Source: an uncultured Opitutia bacterium (GTDB taxonomy: Bacteria > Verrucomicrobiota > Verrucomicrobiia > Opitutales > Opitutaceae). Taken from it: 64,000 bases of DNA. The notes under the pieces are model-generated. The model made no database searches, was not told the DNA's origin, and saw nothing but the letters and a program-made list of their open reading frames with translations. Positions 18,431-27,107 of the stretch are shown here, one piece after another; within the stretch, counting starts at the first letter, position 1; every line of letters starts with the position of its first letter. Location: NCBI GenBank assembly GCA_937952235.1, contig CALFZM010000267.1:1-64000 (forward strand), written 5' to 3'. Position numbers and translations under genes: made by a program.

Positions 18431-19699
18431 ATGTCCCCTTCCCGGCTACGCCTCATCCCGATCGCGCTCGCGCAGGGCTTCGGAGTCGGCTGCGGAATCG
18501 CGGGCGTGAAGATCAATTCCAGCCTCGTGCCGCCGGAGGTGCTCGGCGTGTACGGCGTGTTTCTCACCTTCGCTCCGATCGGCATGTGGGTCGTGCACGC
18601 GGGGCTGATGAAATTCACGGTGCGCCACTGGGCCGCCGCGCCCTCGCGGCCGGCGCTGCTGCGCGTCGTCGCCGCCGCGTGGGCGCGGCGGCTGCCATGG
18701 CTTGCGCTGCCCGCCGCCGCGGCGGCGTGGGCGCTCGGGGGGCTGGCGCCGGGACACGCCCTGGCGCTGGGCGGCGCGCTCTTCACGGCGGCCGGCCTGC
18801 TGGCGGCGACAGCGCTGGCGCAGGCGGCACTGCAGGCGGAAGGCGCGCACTGGCGCGACAGCGCGGTGTCGATGGTGCTGTCCGTCACGCGCACATTCCT
18901 CCCGCCGCTGCTCTACGGCGCCACGGCGGGGGCGCTGGCAGCCCTGTGGGGCGGCTTCGCGCTGCACGCCGCCATCGGCGCGGTGGCGGCGGCGGTCATG
19001 CTCCGGCGGTACTGGCATCCGGCCGGCGCCGAAAGGGGGGCGCCGCTGGGCCGGACGTACGGCGGGCTGTTGTTCATCATGCTCGCGGCGGCGGGCTGGG
19101 CGCTGGCCGGCATCAACCGCTGGATCGTCGCGGGCTTTTTCGGCGAACTCGCCGCGGGCTACTTCACGCTCGCGGGCGGCGCGGCCACGGTGCTCGCGTC
19201 GTCGCTGGGCGCGATCTTCATGCAGTACTTCCAACCGGGCATCTTCGCGCTCGCCGATGGCCCGGCGCCGGATCGGGCGCGCGTGGCCGCCCGCGTCGAT
19301 CGCGTTGCCCTGGTCTACGCGGCCGCGGGCTTCGCCGCGGCGGGCGGGCTGGCGTGGCTCGGGCCCTGGCTCGTGGGGCCGCTGATTCATCCCAGCTACG
19401 CGGCCGCGCTGCCCTGGCTACTACCGGCGGGCTGTTTCGGCGTGGCCCTGATCACGCCCCAGTTCTACCAGACGCTGCTGCTCGCCGGACGCCGGGAGGA
19501 CGCCTGCGGGACGGTCGAGATGATCAGCGCGCTCGTGCTCGCCGCCGGCTGCGTGGGCACGGCGCTGGCAGGGCAGGAATGGTTCGCGCGGTGGCTCCTG
19601 GTCACGCCCCTCGTCCCGTGGCTCGTCACGCGTCCGCTGGCACGCGCGGCATTTTTCCGTCCCGCGCGCGGCGGGATTGCGCCCCGCGAAGCACGCTGA
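18431..19699 (+). CDS. Polysaccharide flippase-like membrane protein (Wzx/MOP type)
   Basis: A 422-residue protein with about 10-12 hydrophobic helices and short basic loops. It opens with RLIPIALAQGFGVGCGIAGVKIN and has a mid-protein AGINRWIVAGFFGELAAGYF segment, typical of Wzx-type members of the MOP exporter superfamily. It is inferred to flip lipid-linked oligosaccharides to the periplasm for polymerisation or ligation. It lies next to glycosyltransferases and an O-antigen-ligase-like gene, which fits that role. Confidence 0.75.
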   Translation: MSPSRLRLIPIALAQGFGVGCGIAGVKINSSLVPPEVLGVYGVFLTFAPIGMWVVHAGLMKFTVRHWAAAPSRPALLRVVAAAWARRLPWLALPAAAAAWALGGLAPGHALALGGALFTAAGLLAATALAQAALQAEGAHWRDSAVSMVLSVTRTFLPPLLYGATAGALAALWGGFALHAAIGAVAAAVMLRRYWHPAGAERGAPLGRTYGGLLFIMLAAAGWALAGINRWIVAGFFGELAAGYFTLAGGAATVLASSLGAIFMQYFQPGIFALADGPAPDRARVAARVDRVALVYAAAGFAAAGGLAWLGPWLVGPLIHPSYAAALPWLLPAGCFGVALITPQFYQTLLLAGRREDACGTVEMISALVLAAGCVGTALAGQEWFARWLLVTPLVPWLVTRPLARAAFFRPARGGIAPREAR

Positions 19700-19750
19700 A
19701 GCGCGGCGGCAGCATCGCCCGGACGCGCCCTCCCCCGCCGGCCGCGTCGT

Positions 19751-19779
19751 GCCGCGGGCGGGGTTCAACCGCCCGCGGG
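19751..19779. other. GC-rich hairpin around a stop codon between convergent genes
   Basis: A perfect 11-base-pair stem (GCCGCGGGCGG / CCGCCCGCGGC) has a 7-base loop holding the TGA of the minus-strand GT2 gene (19765-19767). It lies 52 bases after the flippase stop. No T-run follows on either strand, so an intrinsic terminator is not demonstrated. Confidence 0.5.
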
Positions 19780-20745
19780 CCGCAGCCTGAGGGCGCGCAC
19801 CGGCCCCTGCCGGAACATGCGGCGCACGAGGGCCCGCTCCCCCGCCGAGGCTTCCTTCAGGGCGCGCCGGTACAGCCGCCAGGCGCTCCAGGCGGAGACC
19901 GGGGTTCGCTCGAGGGCGAAGGACCGCCGGGCCTGGTAGGCGGCGAAAACCGGCTCCCCGTCGCCGAGGCACACCGCCGCCCCCCGGCGCCAGCAGCCGG
20001 CGGCCGTGGGGGCAGCGGTCGCGTCCAGGACCGCGGGCAGTTGCTCCGGCCGGTCCCGGCGACGCCGTCCGGCGAGGATCTGGATCGCGGCGCGGCTGTG
20101 CTCGATCTCCTTCGCGCGGGCTCGGGTGGTCTGGCCGGCATAGGCGCGATAGTGTATCAGGATTTCGGGCACCACGGCGCCGCGGGCGCGTTCGAACAGC
20201 CGCGCCTGGAAATCGAGATCGGCGGCAAAGGGGAACTCCGCCCGATAAGGCAGGGCGGAGAACACCTCGCGCCGCGCCATGGCCGCGGGGGTGATGAGCG
20301 GCGCGGCGTAGGCGGCATACGCGGCATGGGCGGCGGGGTCAGGCAGGCAGAATTCCGGGCCGAGGTCGCGGCCGGCGGCGTCGATGCGCCGGGCGAAGGC
20401 GGAAACGCAGGCGAGGCCCGGATCGGCCCGGAACGCCGCGACCTGGCGTGCGAGCCGGCCCGGCAGCGCGAGATCGTCGTAGTCGAGCAGGGCGACCAGC
20501 TCGCCCCGCGCCTCCGCGATGCCCGCGTTGTGCCCGCCGGGGATGCCGGTGTTGCAAGGCAGACGGACCCAGCGCACGCGGCGGTCGGCGCCGGCCGGAC
20601 CCAGCTGCTCCGGGGTGAGGCCCGTGCCGTTGTCCACCAGCAGCAGCTCGAAATCCGTGAAGTCCTGCGCCAGGACGCTCGCGATCGCCGGGCGGAGAAA
20701 CTCCGTGTCGCGGTGAAAGACGATCAGCACGGAGACGAGGGGCAT
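19765..20745 (-). CDS. Glycosyltransferase family 2 protein
   Basis: A 326-residue GT-A-fold enzyme. It starts SVLIVFHRDTEFLRPAIASVL, with LLLVDNGTG near residue 35. An acidic metal-binding segment (LLDYDDLALPGRLA) appears near residue 90 where DxD is expected. ATG 20745 is chosen because the fold starts immediately. It is divergent from the O-antigen-ligase-like gene. The donor and acceptor are unknown; the role is inferred from the surrounding polysaccharide genes. Confidence 0.88.
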   Translation of the reverse strand: MPLVSVLIVFHRDTEFLRPAIASVLAQDFTDFELLLVDNGTGLTPEQLGPAGADRRVRWVRLPCNTGIPGGHNAGIAEARGELVALLDYDDLALPGRLARQVAAFRADPGLACVSAFARRIDAAGRDLGPEFCLPDPAAHAAYAAYAAPLITPAAMARREVFSALPYRAEFPFAADLDFQARLFERARGAVVPEILIHYRAYAGQTTRARAKEIEHSRAAIQILAGRRRRDRPEQLPAVLDATAAPTAAGCWRRGAAVCLGDGEPVFAAYQARRSFALERTPVSAWSAWRLYRRALKEASAGERALVRRMFRQGPVRALRLRPAGG

Positions 20746-20881
20746 GCGGGGCGACACAGGCGCAATCGGCGCGCCGCGGCAATCCCGCGGCGCGCGCGGT
20801 CCGCCCCGCAGGCCCGCGCCTCCCGCCGGCCGGGATTCCGGTTGTCCCGTGCGGCCGTGCGCGTTCAGGCTTCCGGCTCCC

Positions 20882-22408
20882 ATGAGCCTGCTTCTTCGCG
20901 CGCGCCTGATCGCGGCCGGCGCCCTCGTCGTCGCCGTGTGGCTGGCGTGGGAGCTGGCGACGGGCAGCTACACCTGGCCGGCGCTGGTCGCGGCGGGCGC
21001 GGCCACGGCGGCGGTCGTCTACCTGCTCGAAGTGTCGCTGGACCGGCTGGTGATCGGCGTCCTGCTTTTCGGCTATCTCGTGGGCAACCGCGGCTTCGCG
21101 CAGATCATGCCCTCGCCGCAGCTCCCGCTGCTGCCGGCGGAAATCGGGCTGGTCGTCGCCGGAGGGTGGATGCTGGTGCACTCGGCGCTGCAGCGGATGC
21201 TGCCCCTGCGACGCGACCTGCTCAACGCCGTCATCGTGGCCTGGCTGGTCATCGGGACCGTGCGGGTGGCGTTCGATGTCCGTCCCCACGGCTTCGTCGC
21301 CCTGCGGGACTATGCGATGGTCTATTACGCCGGGTTTTTCTTCATCGCGCAGCACGCCGCGGTTGGCGACGCGCGGGGCTTCCTGCGGGGCGTCCTGCTG
21401 GCGGCGGCGGTGGCGCAGCCGGTGGCGGCCGTGCTGGTCGAGGCCTTTCCCGACTTTTTCCTTTCCACCCTGGTGCTGCGCGGCGTCCCCCTGATCTACT
21501 TCAAGGGCGACCTCGCGCTCACCTTTACCGCGGCGAGCGCGTTCCTGCTGTTCCTGCTGCCGCGCGGCGCCCACCGGTTCTGGGCGTGGCCGGTGGCCAC
21601 CGCGGAGCTGCTCTATGTGGTCGGAGGGGACAACCGGGCGTCGATGCTCGGCGCCCTGACCGGCCTCGCCTGGCTCATGTTTTCCCGGGCGCGGCGGCTG
21701 GTCGCGGTGCAGGCGGCCGTGCTGGCGGCGGCGCTTTTCGTCTTGTCCGCGGCCGCATTGCTCACGGAGCAGCGCTGGGCCCGGCAGAAATTCGAGGGAT
21801 TGATGGAGCGCGTCGGCTCGCTGGTGGATTTCACCGGGCAGCGGGTTTATTCCCACGACGAGAGTGGCGCTAAGGGCGACAACAACCGCTTCCGGACCGT
21901 GTGGTGGCGGACCGTCGCGGCCGACACCCTCGAGCAGAATCCGCTGTTCGGCCTGGGCTTCGGGCACGACCTGGCGGCGAGTTTCCTCCGGGAGTATAAT
22001 CCGGACATGGCGGAGGATTTCACGGCGCGCAGCCCGCACAGCATCGTGGTCAGCGCGTTCGGCCGGATGGGTGCGGTCGGCCTGGCGTGCCTGCTCGTGC
22101 TGTTTGTCGTCCTGGCCGTGCGGACCTGGCGGGTGTTTCGCGATCCGGGAGCCGAGGAGGCCCGGCTGGGGCTCTGGGCGGCGGCCTGGGTGATCCTGGT
22201 CAGCGCGTGTTTCGGAGTCGTGCTCGAAGGCCCGATGGGAGCGGTGGTTTTCTGGAGCCTGCTCGGCCTGGCGTGTGCGCGCTCCGCCGCCCCGCCCGTG
22301 CCGGGGACGACGCGGGATTCGCGCGAAATCGCGTCATTCACGGGTGCGGCCTTGCAGCCTGCGGGAACCGGGGATGAAGTGACGCTTTCGCCGTCCCGCC
22401 CGACGTGA
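20882..22408 (+). CDS. O-antigen ligase/polymerase-like membrane protein
   Basis: A 508-residue polytopic protein with about 10-12 hydrophobic helices. A large soluble loop at about residues 290-385 contains NNRFRTVWWRT and NPLFGLGFGHD, followed by SPHSIVVSAFGRMG. This arrangement is that of Wzy_C/WaaL-type O-antigen ligases and polymerases, where a periplasmic loop carries the active site. ATG 20882 is chosen. Its stop overlaps the rodA GTG start (GTGA), which suggests co-translation with a cell-wall gene. Confidence 0.8.
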   Translation: MSLLLRARLIAAGALVVAVWLAWELATGSYTWPALVAAGAATAAVVYLLEVSLDRLVIGVLLFGYLVGNRGFAQIMPSPQLPLLPAEIGLVVAGGWMLVHSALQRMLPLRRDLLNAVIVAWLVIGTVRVAFDVRPHGFVALRDYAMVYYAGFFFIAQHAAVGDARGFLRGVLLAAAVAQPVAAVLVEAFPDFFLSTLVLRGVPLIYFKGDLALTFTAASAFLLFLLPRGAHRFWAWPVATAELLYVVGGDNRASMLGALTGLAWLMFSRARRLVAVQAAVLAAALFVLSAAALLTEQRWARQKFEGLMERVGSLVDFTGQRVYSHDESGAKGDNNRFRTVWWRTVAADTLEQNPLFGLGFGHDLAASFLREYNPDMAEDFTARSPHSIVVSAFGRMGAVGLACLLVLFVVLAVRTWRVFRDPGAEEARLGLWAAAWVILVSACFGVVLEGPMGAVVFWSLLGLACARSAAPPVPGTTRDSREIASFTGAALQPAGTGDEVTLSPSRPT

Positions 22409-23694
22409 ATCGCGCCGCACCCGCCCAGCTTCTCGGAGCCCTGTTCAAGCCCACGACCCGTTCGAACTGGGACCTGCTGACCCCGTTCGCCCTGCTCGGC
22501 CTGGGCATCGTGGGCGTGGCCTTCATCTACTCCGCGCAGTATTCGGTGGCGGATGGCGCGACGGTCACGGGCTGGCGGTTCCTGCTGCGGCAGGAGTGGT
22601 GCAAGCAGCTCCTGTTTCTCGCCCTGGGTACCGGCATTTATGTCGGCGTCTCGCTGATCGACTACCGTTTCTGGCTGAGCGTGGCGCACTGGTTCTACCT
22701 GGCCTGCCTGGTGCCGCTCCTGATCGTCCTCATCCCCGGCGTGTCGGGCGAAGCCGCCTCCCGCTGGGGGGCGCAGCGCTGGATCCCGCTCGGCCCCTTT
22801 TCGTACCAACCCTCGGAAACCGCCAAGATCGCGGTGCTCCTGATCACCGCGACGATCCTGGTGCATTCGAAAATCGGCACCGTCAGGCAATCCCTGGGTA
22901 CCCTCGGGAAATTGGCCCTTGCGGTGGGTGCGCCCATGTTTCTTATCCTGCTCCAGCCGGACTTGAAGTCGGCCATTGTCCTGCCCCCGATGGTGTTCTC
23001 CATGCTCTACGTCTCGAAGCTCTCGCCGCGATTTTTCGTGGGGGCGCTCGGGGCATTCATGGTGCTCCTGAGCCTGGTGGTGTGGGACAGCGTGCGCTAC
23101 GTAACCTTCATGGAGGCGCACGGTTACTCCTACGGGCGCGACAACGGGAAGTTCGAGCGCGACGGCAATCCGATCATCCCGTTCCACGATTATCAGCGCA
23201 ACCGCATCCTGGCGTTCGTGGCGCCGGAAAAGGTCGATCCCAAGGGGATCGGCGTGACCTACAACCTGCAGCAATCGCTCATTTCGGTGGGCAGCGGCGG
23301 TCTGGTGGGCAAAGGCTGGACGGAAGGCACGCAGGCACAGCTCGGTTACCTGCCCCGTTCGGTCGCGCACAACGATTTCATCTTCTCGGTCATCGCCGAG
23401 GAAAAAGGTTTTCTGGGAAGCCTCACGGTCCTGAGCCTGTTTGCAGTGGTCTTGTTCAACGGCATACGCATCGCCGGTTCCGCCCGGGACCGGTTCGGCA
23501 CCCTGCTCGCCATCGGCGTCACGGTGCTCTTCACGGTGCATGTGTTCGTGAACATTGCCATGACCATCGGGCTGGTGCCCATCACGGGCATACCGCTTCC
23601 CTTCATCAGCTACGGTGGCTCCTTCGTGCTTAGTTGCTGCATGCTGCAAGGACTGGTCCAGAGCGTCTGGCGTTTCAGGAAGGATTTCACATGA
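22405..23694 (+). CDS. rodA: Rod-shape-determining peptidoglycan polymerase RodA
   Basis: A 429-residue SEDS glycosyltransferase with about ten membrane helices. It polymerises lipid II during elongation with a class B PBP. Diagnostic segments are YQPSETAKIAVLL near residue 133, LQPDLKSAIVLPPMV near 188, LISVGSGGLVGKGW near 292 and VAHNDFIFSVIAEEKGFLG near 320, all characteristic of RodA. GTG 22405 is used as the start by overlap with the upstream stop. mreB, mreC and mrdA are not in the window. Confidence 0.92.
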   Translation: MNRAAPAQLLGALFKPTTRSNWDLLTPFALLGLGIVGVAFIYSAQYSVADGATVTGWRFLLRQEWCKQLLFLALGTGIYVGVSLIDYRFWLSVAHWFYLACLVPLLIVLIPGVSGEAASRWGAQRWIPLGPFSYQPSETAKIAVLLITATILVHSKIGTVRQSLGTLGKLALAVGAPMFLILLQPDLKSAIVLPPMVFSMLYVSKLSPRFFVGALGAFMVLLSLVVWDSVRYVTFMEAHGYSYGRDNGKFERDGNPIIPFHDYQRNRILAFVAPEKVDPKGIGVTYNLQQSLISVGSGGLVGKGWTEGTQAQLGYLPRSVAHNDFIFSVIAEEKGFLGSLTVLSLFAVVLFNGIRIAGSARDRFGTLLAIGVTVLFTVHVFVNIAMTIGLVPITGIPLPFISYGGSFVLSCCMLQGLVQSVWRFRKDFT

Positions 23695-23787
23695 AATCCC
23701 CGGCGTCATTGACCGCCCTGCCAGGATTTCCTGCGCCGCAACCGTCGCACCCAGGTGCCGCCGTCACCCAAAGACACGACACCCACC

Positions 23788-25542
23788 ATGAGCGATCAGC
23801 CACAATCGCGCGCCCCCTCCGATATCCCGCCGGACGCCGCCACGAAATATGACGAGGAACTCGTCAATCCGCCCCCGCAGAAGGAAGTCGAGCCCGTCAA
23901 CGCCGCCGAGCTGAAAGCCGGCGCCGCCGAACGGTCGAAGCAGCGCCCCCTGCTGCAGAAGATCCTTGCGGTATTCCAGAAGGAGAAGACCACGTACCGC
24001 GAACTCATCATCAACTCCGAGCCGCTCGAGAAACGCGTGGCTCTGCTGGTCGACGGCCGCCTCGAGAAGTTCGAGATCGAGCGCGATTCCGACAACCGGA
24101 TGGTGGGCGGCATCTACAAGGGCCGGATCAAGAACCTCGACCCCGGCCTCAAGGCCGCGTTTGTCGACATCGGGTACACCAAGAACGCGTTTCTGCACTA
24201 CTGGGACATGCTGCCCGCCGCGGCCGACTCGTCGGTCGAAGTCGTGCGCGTGAACAAGAAGAAGAGCGCCCCCGACCGTCCCGCCGAGCCCACGGTCAAG
24301 GACATCCCGCAACTCTACCCGCCGGGCAGCGAGATCGTCATCCAGGTCACCAAGGGCCCGATCGGCACCAAGGGCCCGCGCACGACCACCAACCTCTCGA
24401 TTCCCGGCCGCTACCTGATCCTGACGCCGTTCAGCGACGGCTGCGGCATCTCGCGAAAGATCGAGGACCCGCACGAGCGGAAGCGCCTCAAGACGCTGAT
24501 CAACGAACTCACCCTGCCGGAGGGCGTCGGCGTCATCGTCCGCACCGCCGGCGAAGGCAAGAAGGCCCGGTACTTCGTCCGCGACCTACACATCCTGCTC
24601 AAGACGTGGGAGGACATCCAGGCGAAGATGAAGAGCGACCGCGCCCCGGCGTGCCTCTACATGGAGCCCGACCTCGTCGAGCGCACCGTGCGCGACTTCC
24701 TCACCGAGGAAGTCGACCGCGTGCTGATCGACAACCGCGACGACTTCGAGCGCACGCAAAAGCTTGTCGCCCTGATCTCGAAGCGCAGCGCCAGCAAGAT
24801 CGCCTTCTACAAGGACAGCATCCCGATCTTCGAGCGTTTCAACATCGAGCGGCAGATCGAGCAGACCGGCCAGCGCAAGGTCCCGCTGCCGAGCGGAGGC
24901 GAGATCATCATCGACGAGACCGAGGCGCTCATCGCGATCGACGTGAACACCGGTTCGCACAAGAACCGCGGCGGCGACGAGAAGAACGTCATCTACGCCG
25001 TCAACCTCGAGGCCGCGGCGGAAATCGCCCGCCAGATCCGGCTCCGCAACCTCGGCGGCCTGATCATCATGGACTTCATCGACATGAAGGAGCGCCGCCA
25101 CCGCAACGCCATCTACGAGAAGATGGTCGAGCTGATGGCCTCCGACAAGGCGAAGAACCACATCCTGCCCATCTCGCAGCTCGGCATCATGCAGATGACG
25201 CGGCAGCGCCAGCAGGAGTCGCTCTCGAGCAATCTCTACACCGACTGTCCGTACTGCCGCGGCCGCGGGATCGTGAAATCCGCGACGACGATGTCGGTCG
25301 AACTGCAGCGCAAGCTCTCGTCCGTGGTCCGCCGGTTACAACTGCGCAACGACGGCAAGGAGTACTCGTTACGCGTGCTCGTGCACCCGAGCATCCTCGA
25401 GCGCCTGCGCAGCGAGGACGCCGACCTGCTCGTGCGGATGGAGAAGCTCTTCGGCGTGAAACTGGCCTTCCGGGCCGACCTCAACTACCACGTCGAGAAT
25501 TTCAAGATCATCAACGCGCTCACGGGCGAGGAGTATCGGTAA
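23788..25542 (+). CDS. rng: Ribonuclease G/E family endoribonuclease
   Basis: A 584-residue Rne/Rng protein. A variable acidic N-terminus of about 70 residues precedes the S1-like RNA-binding domain ([33 protein letters not shown]). Catalytic acidic segments are LIAIDVNTG near residue 390 and IIMDFIDMK near 427, followed by the Zn-link DCPYCRGRG near 487. It lacks the long disordered degradosome scaffold of enterobacterial RNase E, so RNase G-like action in rRNA maturation and mRNA decay is likely. ATG 23788 is chosen over an in-frame ATG 11 codons upstream. It lies 93 bases after rodA on the same strand. Confidence 0.92.
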   Translation: MSDQPQSRAPSDIPPDAATKYDEELVNPPPQKEVEPVNAAELKAGAAERSKQRPLLQKILAVFQKEKTTYRELIINSEPLEKRVALLVDGRLEKFEIERDSDNRMVGGIYKGRIKNLDPGLKAAFVDIGYTKNAFLHYWDMLPAAADSSVEVVRVNKKKSAPDRPAEPTVKDIPQLYPPGSEIVIQVTKGPIGTKGPRTTTNLSIPGRYLILTPFSDGCGISRKIEDPHERKRLKTLINELTLPEGVGVIVRTAGEGKKARYFVRDLHILLKTWEDIQAKMKSDRAPACLYMEPDLVERTVRDFLTEEVDRVLIDNRDDFERTQKLVALISKRSASKIAFYKDSIPIFERFNIERQIEQTGQRKVPLPSGGEIIIDETEALIAIDVNTGSHKNRGGDEKNVIYAVNLEAAAEIARQIRLRNLGGLIIMDFIDMKERRHRNAIYEKMVELMASDKAKNHILPISQLGIMQMTRQRQQESLSSNLYTDCPYCRGRGIVKSATTMSVELQRKLSSVVRRLQLRNDGKEYSLRVLVHPSILERLRSEDADLLVRMEKLFGVKLAFRADLNYHVENFKIINALTGEEYR

Positions 25543-25703
25543 GGTTTCTCGCGCTGAGACGCGAACCCGCCGGACTTCGGCCTGGTCCGCGCCTCCGTCG
25601 CACGCGCTGCGACCCCGGTGCAGCTGGCACCGCCTTCGTCGGCGGCCAGCTGCGCTTCGCTCGGAACCGCACCCGGAGCGGGCGACTCTGTGCACGGGAA
25701 GCC

Positions 25704-26819
25704 ATGAAACTCTTCCGGTGCGCCCACTGCGCGAATCTCGTCTATTTTGAGAACCACCAGTGCGTGCGCTGCGGGCACGCGCTGGCGTATGTGCCGCCGC
25801 TGCGCCTCGTCACCTCGCTCGACGGGGACGGTGACGAACGCACCAGCCCGTCCGCTCCCGGCCGCCGGTTTCGCCTCTGCGCCAACTACGCGACGCACCA
25901 GACCTGCAACTGGGTGGTACCCGCGGATTCGGACGACCCGCTGTGCGAATCCTGCGAGCTGACGCGGGTCATCCCGGACCTCTCGCTTCCCGAGTGGCAT
26001 GCGGCGTGGTATCGCCTCGAGGTCGCCAAACGCCGGCTCGTCTACGAACTGATGTCGCTCGGCCTGCCCGTGGCGCCGAAATCGGCTGAAAACCCCGAAG
26101 GGCTGGCATTTGAGTTCCTCGCGGCTCCCGCCGATCCGACGGCGCCTCCCGTCCTCACAGGGCACGCCGATGGGGTCATCACGATCGCCCTGGCGGAAGC
26201 CGACGACGCGGAACGGGAGCGCCGGCGACTCCAAATGCGCGAGCCCCTCCGCACCCTGCTCGGACACTTCCGACACGAGATCGGCCACTATTACTGGGAT
26301 CGGCTCATCCGTGACGGAGGGAAGGTGGACGCGTTTCGCGCGGTGTTCGGGGACGAAAGCGACGACTACGCTGCCGCACTGCAGCGGCATTACGACCAGG
26401 GTGCGCCTGCGGGCTGGCCTGGCGAGTTCATCTCGGCTTACGCGAGCGTGCATCCCTGGGAGGATTGGGCGGAGACCTTTGCGCACTATCTGCACATGGT
26501 GGACGCGCTGGAAACCGCGGAGGCCAGCGGCGTGCGCATCGATTCGCCGGTCGCCGCCGGGGAGGCACCCGACGACTTCGGTGCGATGCTGCAGGCATGG
26601 CACGGGCTGACCCACGTGCTGAACAATCTCAACCGCAGCCTCGGGTTGAACGATGCCTATCCCTTTGTCCTGCCCGTCGCCGCTCTCACCAAGATGCGAT
26701 TCGTCCATGAGGTGGTGCGGACGGGTGCGGAGCCCCGGCACTCCAACGCCAGCACCTCAGGCCTCACCCCTCACCCTTCGGCATCGGACGCGCGGGAAAC
26801 CATCATTAATGAGGGGTGA
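25704..26819 (+). CDS. Putative zinc-binding metallopeptidase (DUF2248-like)
   Basis: A 371-residue protein. The N-terminus has two zinc-ribbon-like Cys clusters (C6/C9 with C20/C23, and C59/C68 with C81/C84), and a gluzincin-like HEIGH motif lies at 191-195 in GHFRHEIGHYYWDRL. WAETFAHYLHMVDAL (about 257) probably supplies the third zinc ligand region. This arrangement matches the putative zinc-binding metallopeptidases of the DUF2248 type. No signal peptide is visible, so it should act in the cytoplasm. The substrate is unknown. The last ~20 codons lie in an inverted repeat (26758-26826), so the C-terminal tail is probably not conserved. Confidence 0.82.
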   Translation: MKLFRCAHCANLVYFENHQCVRCGHALAYVPPLRLVTSLDGDGDERTSPSAPGRRFRLCANYATHQTCNWVVPADSDDPLCESCELTRVIPDLSLPEWHAAWYRLEVAKRRLVYELMSLGLPVAPKSAENPEGLAFEFLAAPADPTAPPVLTGHADGVITIALAEADDAERERRRLQMREPLRTLLGHFRHEIGHYYWDRLIRDGGKVDAFRAVFGDESDDYAAALQRHYDQGAPAGWPGEFISAYASVHPWEDWAETFAHYLHMVDALETAEASGVRIDSPVAAGEAPDDFGAMLQAWHGLTHVLNNLNRSLGLNDAYPFVLPVAALTKMRFVHEVVRTGAEPRHSNASTSGLTPHPSASDARETIINEG

Positions 26820-26826
26820 AGCCTGA
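26758..26826. repeat. Long inverted repeat across the metallopeptidase stop codon
   Basis: The left arm at 26758-26774 (TCAGGCCTCACCCCTCA) pairs with the right arm at 26810-26826 at 16 of 17 positions, with a loop of 35 bases. The stop codon 26817-26819 sits in the right arm. Similar CTCAGGCCTCACC / GGTGAGGCCTGA elements occur near 28460-28535 and 37331-37405. It may act as a transcript 3'-end structure. Confidence 0.7.
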
Positions 26827-26967
26827 ACCAACGATGCCGTGGCGGTGGAGCCGCCTGTCCCCAGGCGGCTGACGTGCGACGGACCGGTCCACAGTGGCTT
26901 GAGGACATGCCGCTCCACCGTTCGGACGACCGTCTTCAGGGCTGACTTGACGGCCAGCGGCATGACT
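26824..26967 (-). repeat. Two-hairpin dispersed repeat, copy B
   Basis: About 144 bases in inverse orientation to copies A and C. The perfect 9-bp hairpin (AGCCGCCTG / CAGGCGGCT) lies at 26849-26870, GGACCGGTCC at 26881-26890, and the weaker hairpin at 26893-26914. The outer end GAGTCATGCCG reads on the minus strand from 26967. It lies just past the metallopeptidase stop. Confidence 0.85.
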
Positions 26968-27013
26968 CCGGGTGAGGTGATCGGCTTGAACCTGGGGAAG
27001 CGCGCGGAATTTC

Positions 27014-27080
27014 TTCCCGCTGAGACGCAGAGATCCCAATTTCTGGTGTCTCTGCATCTCTGCGCGAGACGACGTAGCCA
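27014..27080. repeat. CGCTGAGACGCAGAG-type short inverted repeat
   Basis: CGCTGAGACGCAGAGATC is followed about ten bases later by TCTCTGCATCTCTGCGCGAG, roughly its reverse complement. Related words occur at about 25547 (CTCGCGCTGAGACGCG), 28411-28437 and 35279-35353. It fills part of the gap between the metallopeptidase and the oxidoreductase genes. No gene was recognised in the rest of this gap. Confidence 0.55.
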
Positions 27081-27107
27081 TTCACGCCGGGGGCGGACCC
27101 CGCGTCG

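Noticed and set aside
18418..21873. A plus-strand frame of over 1,100 codons covering the flippase, GT2 and ligase genes
   Set aside because: It runs across several well-supported genes on both strands and has no coherent protein features.
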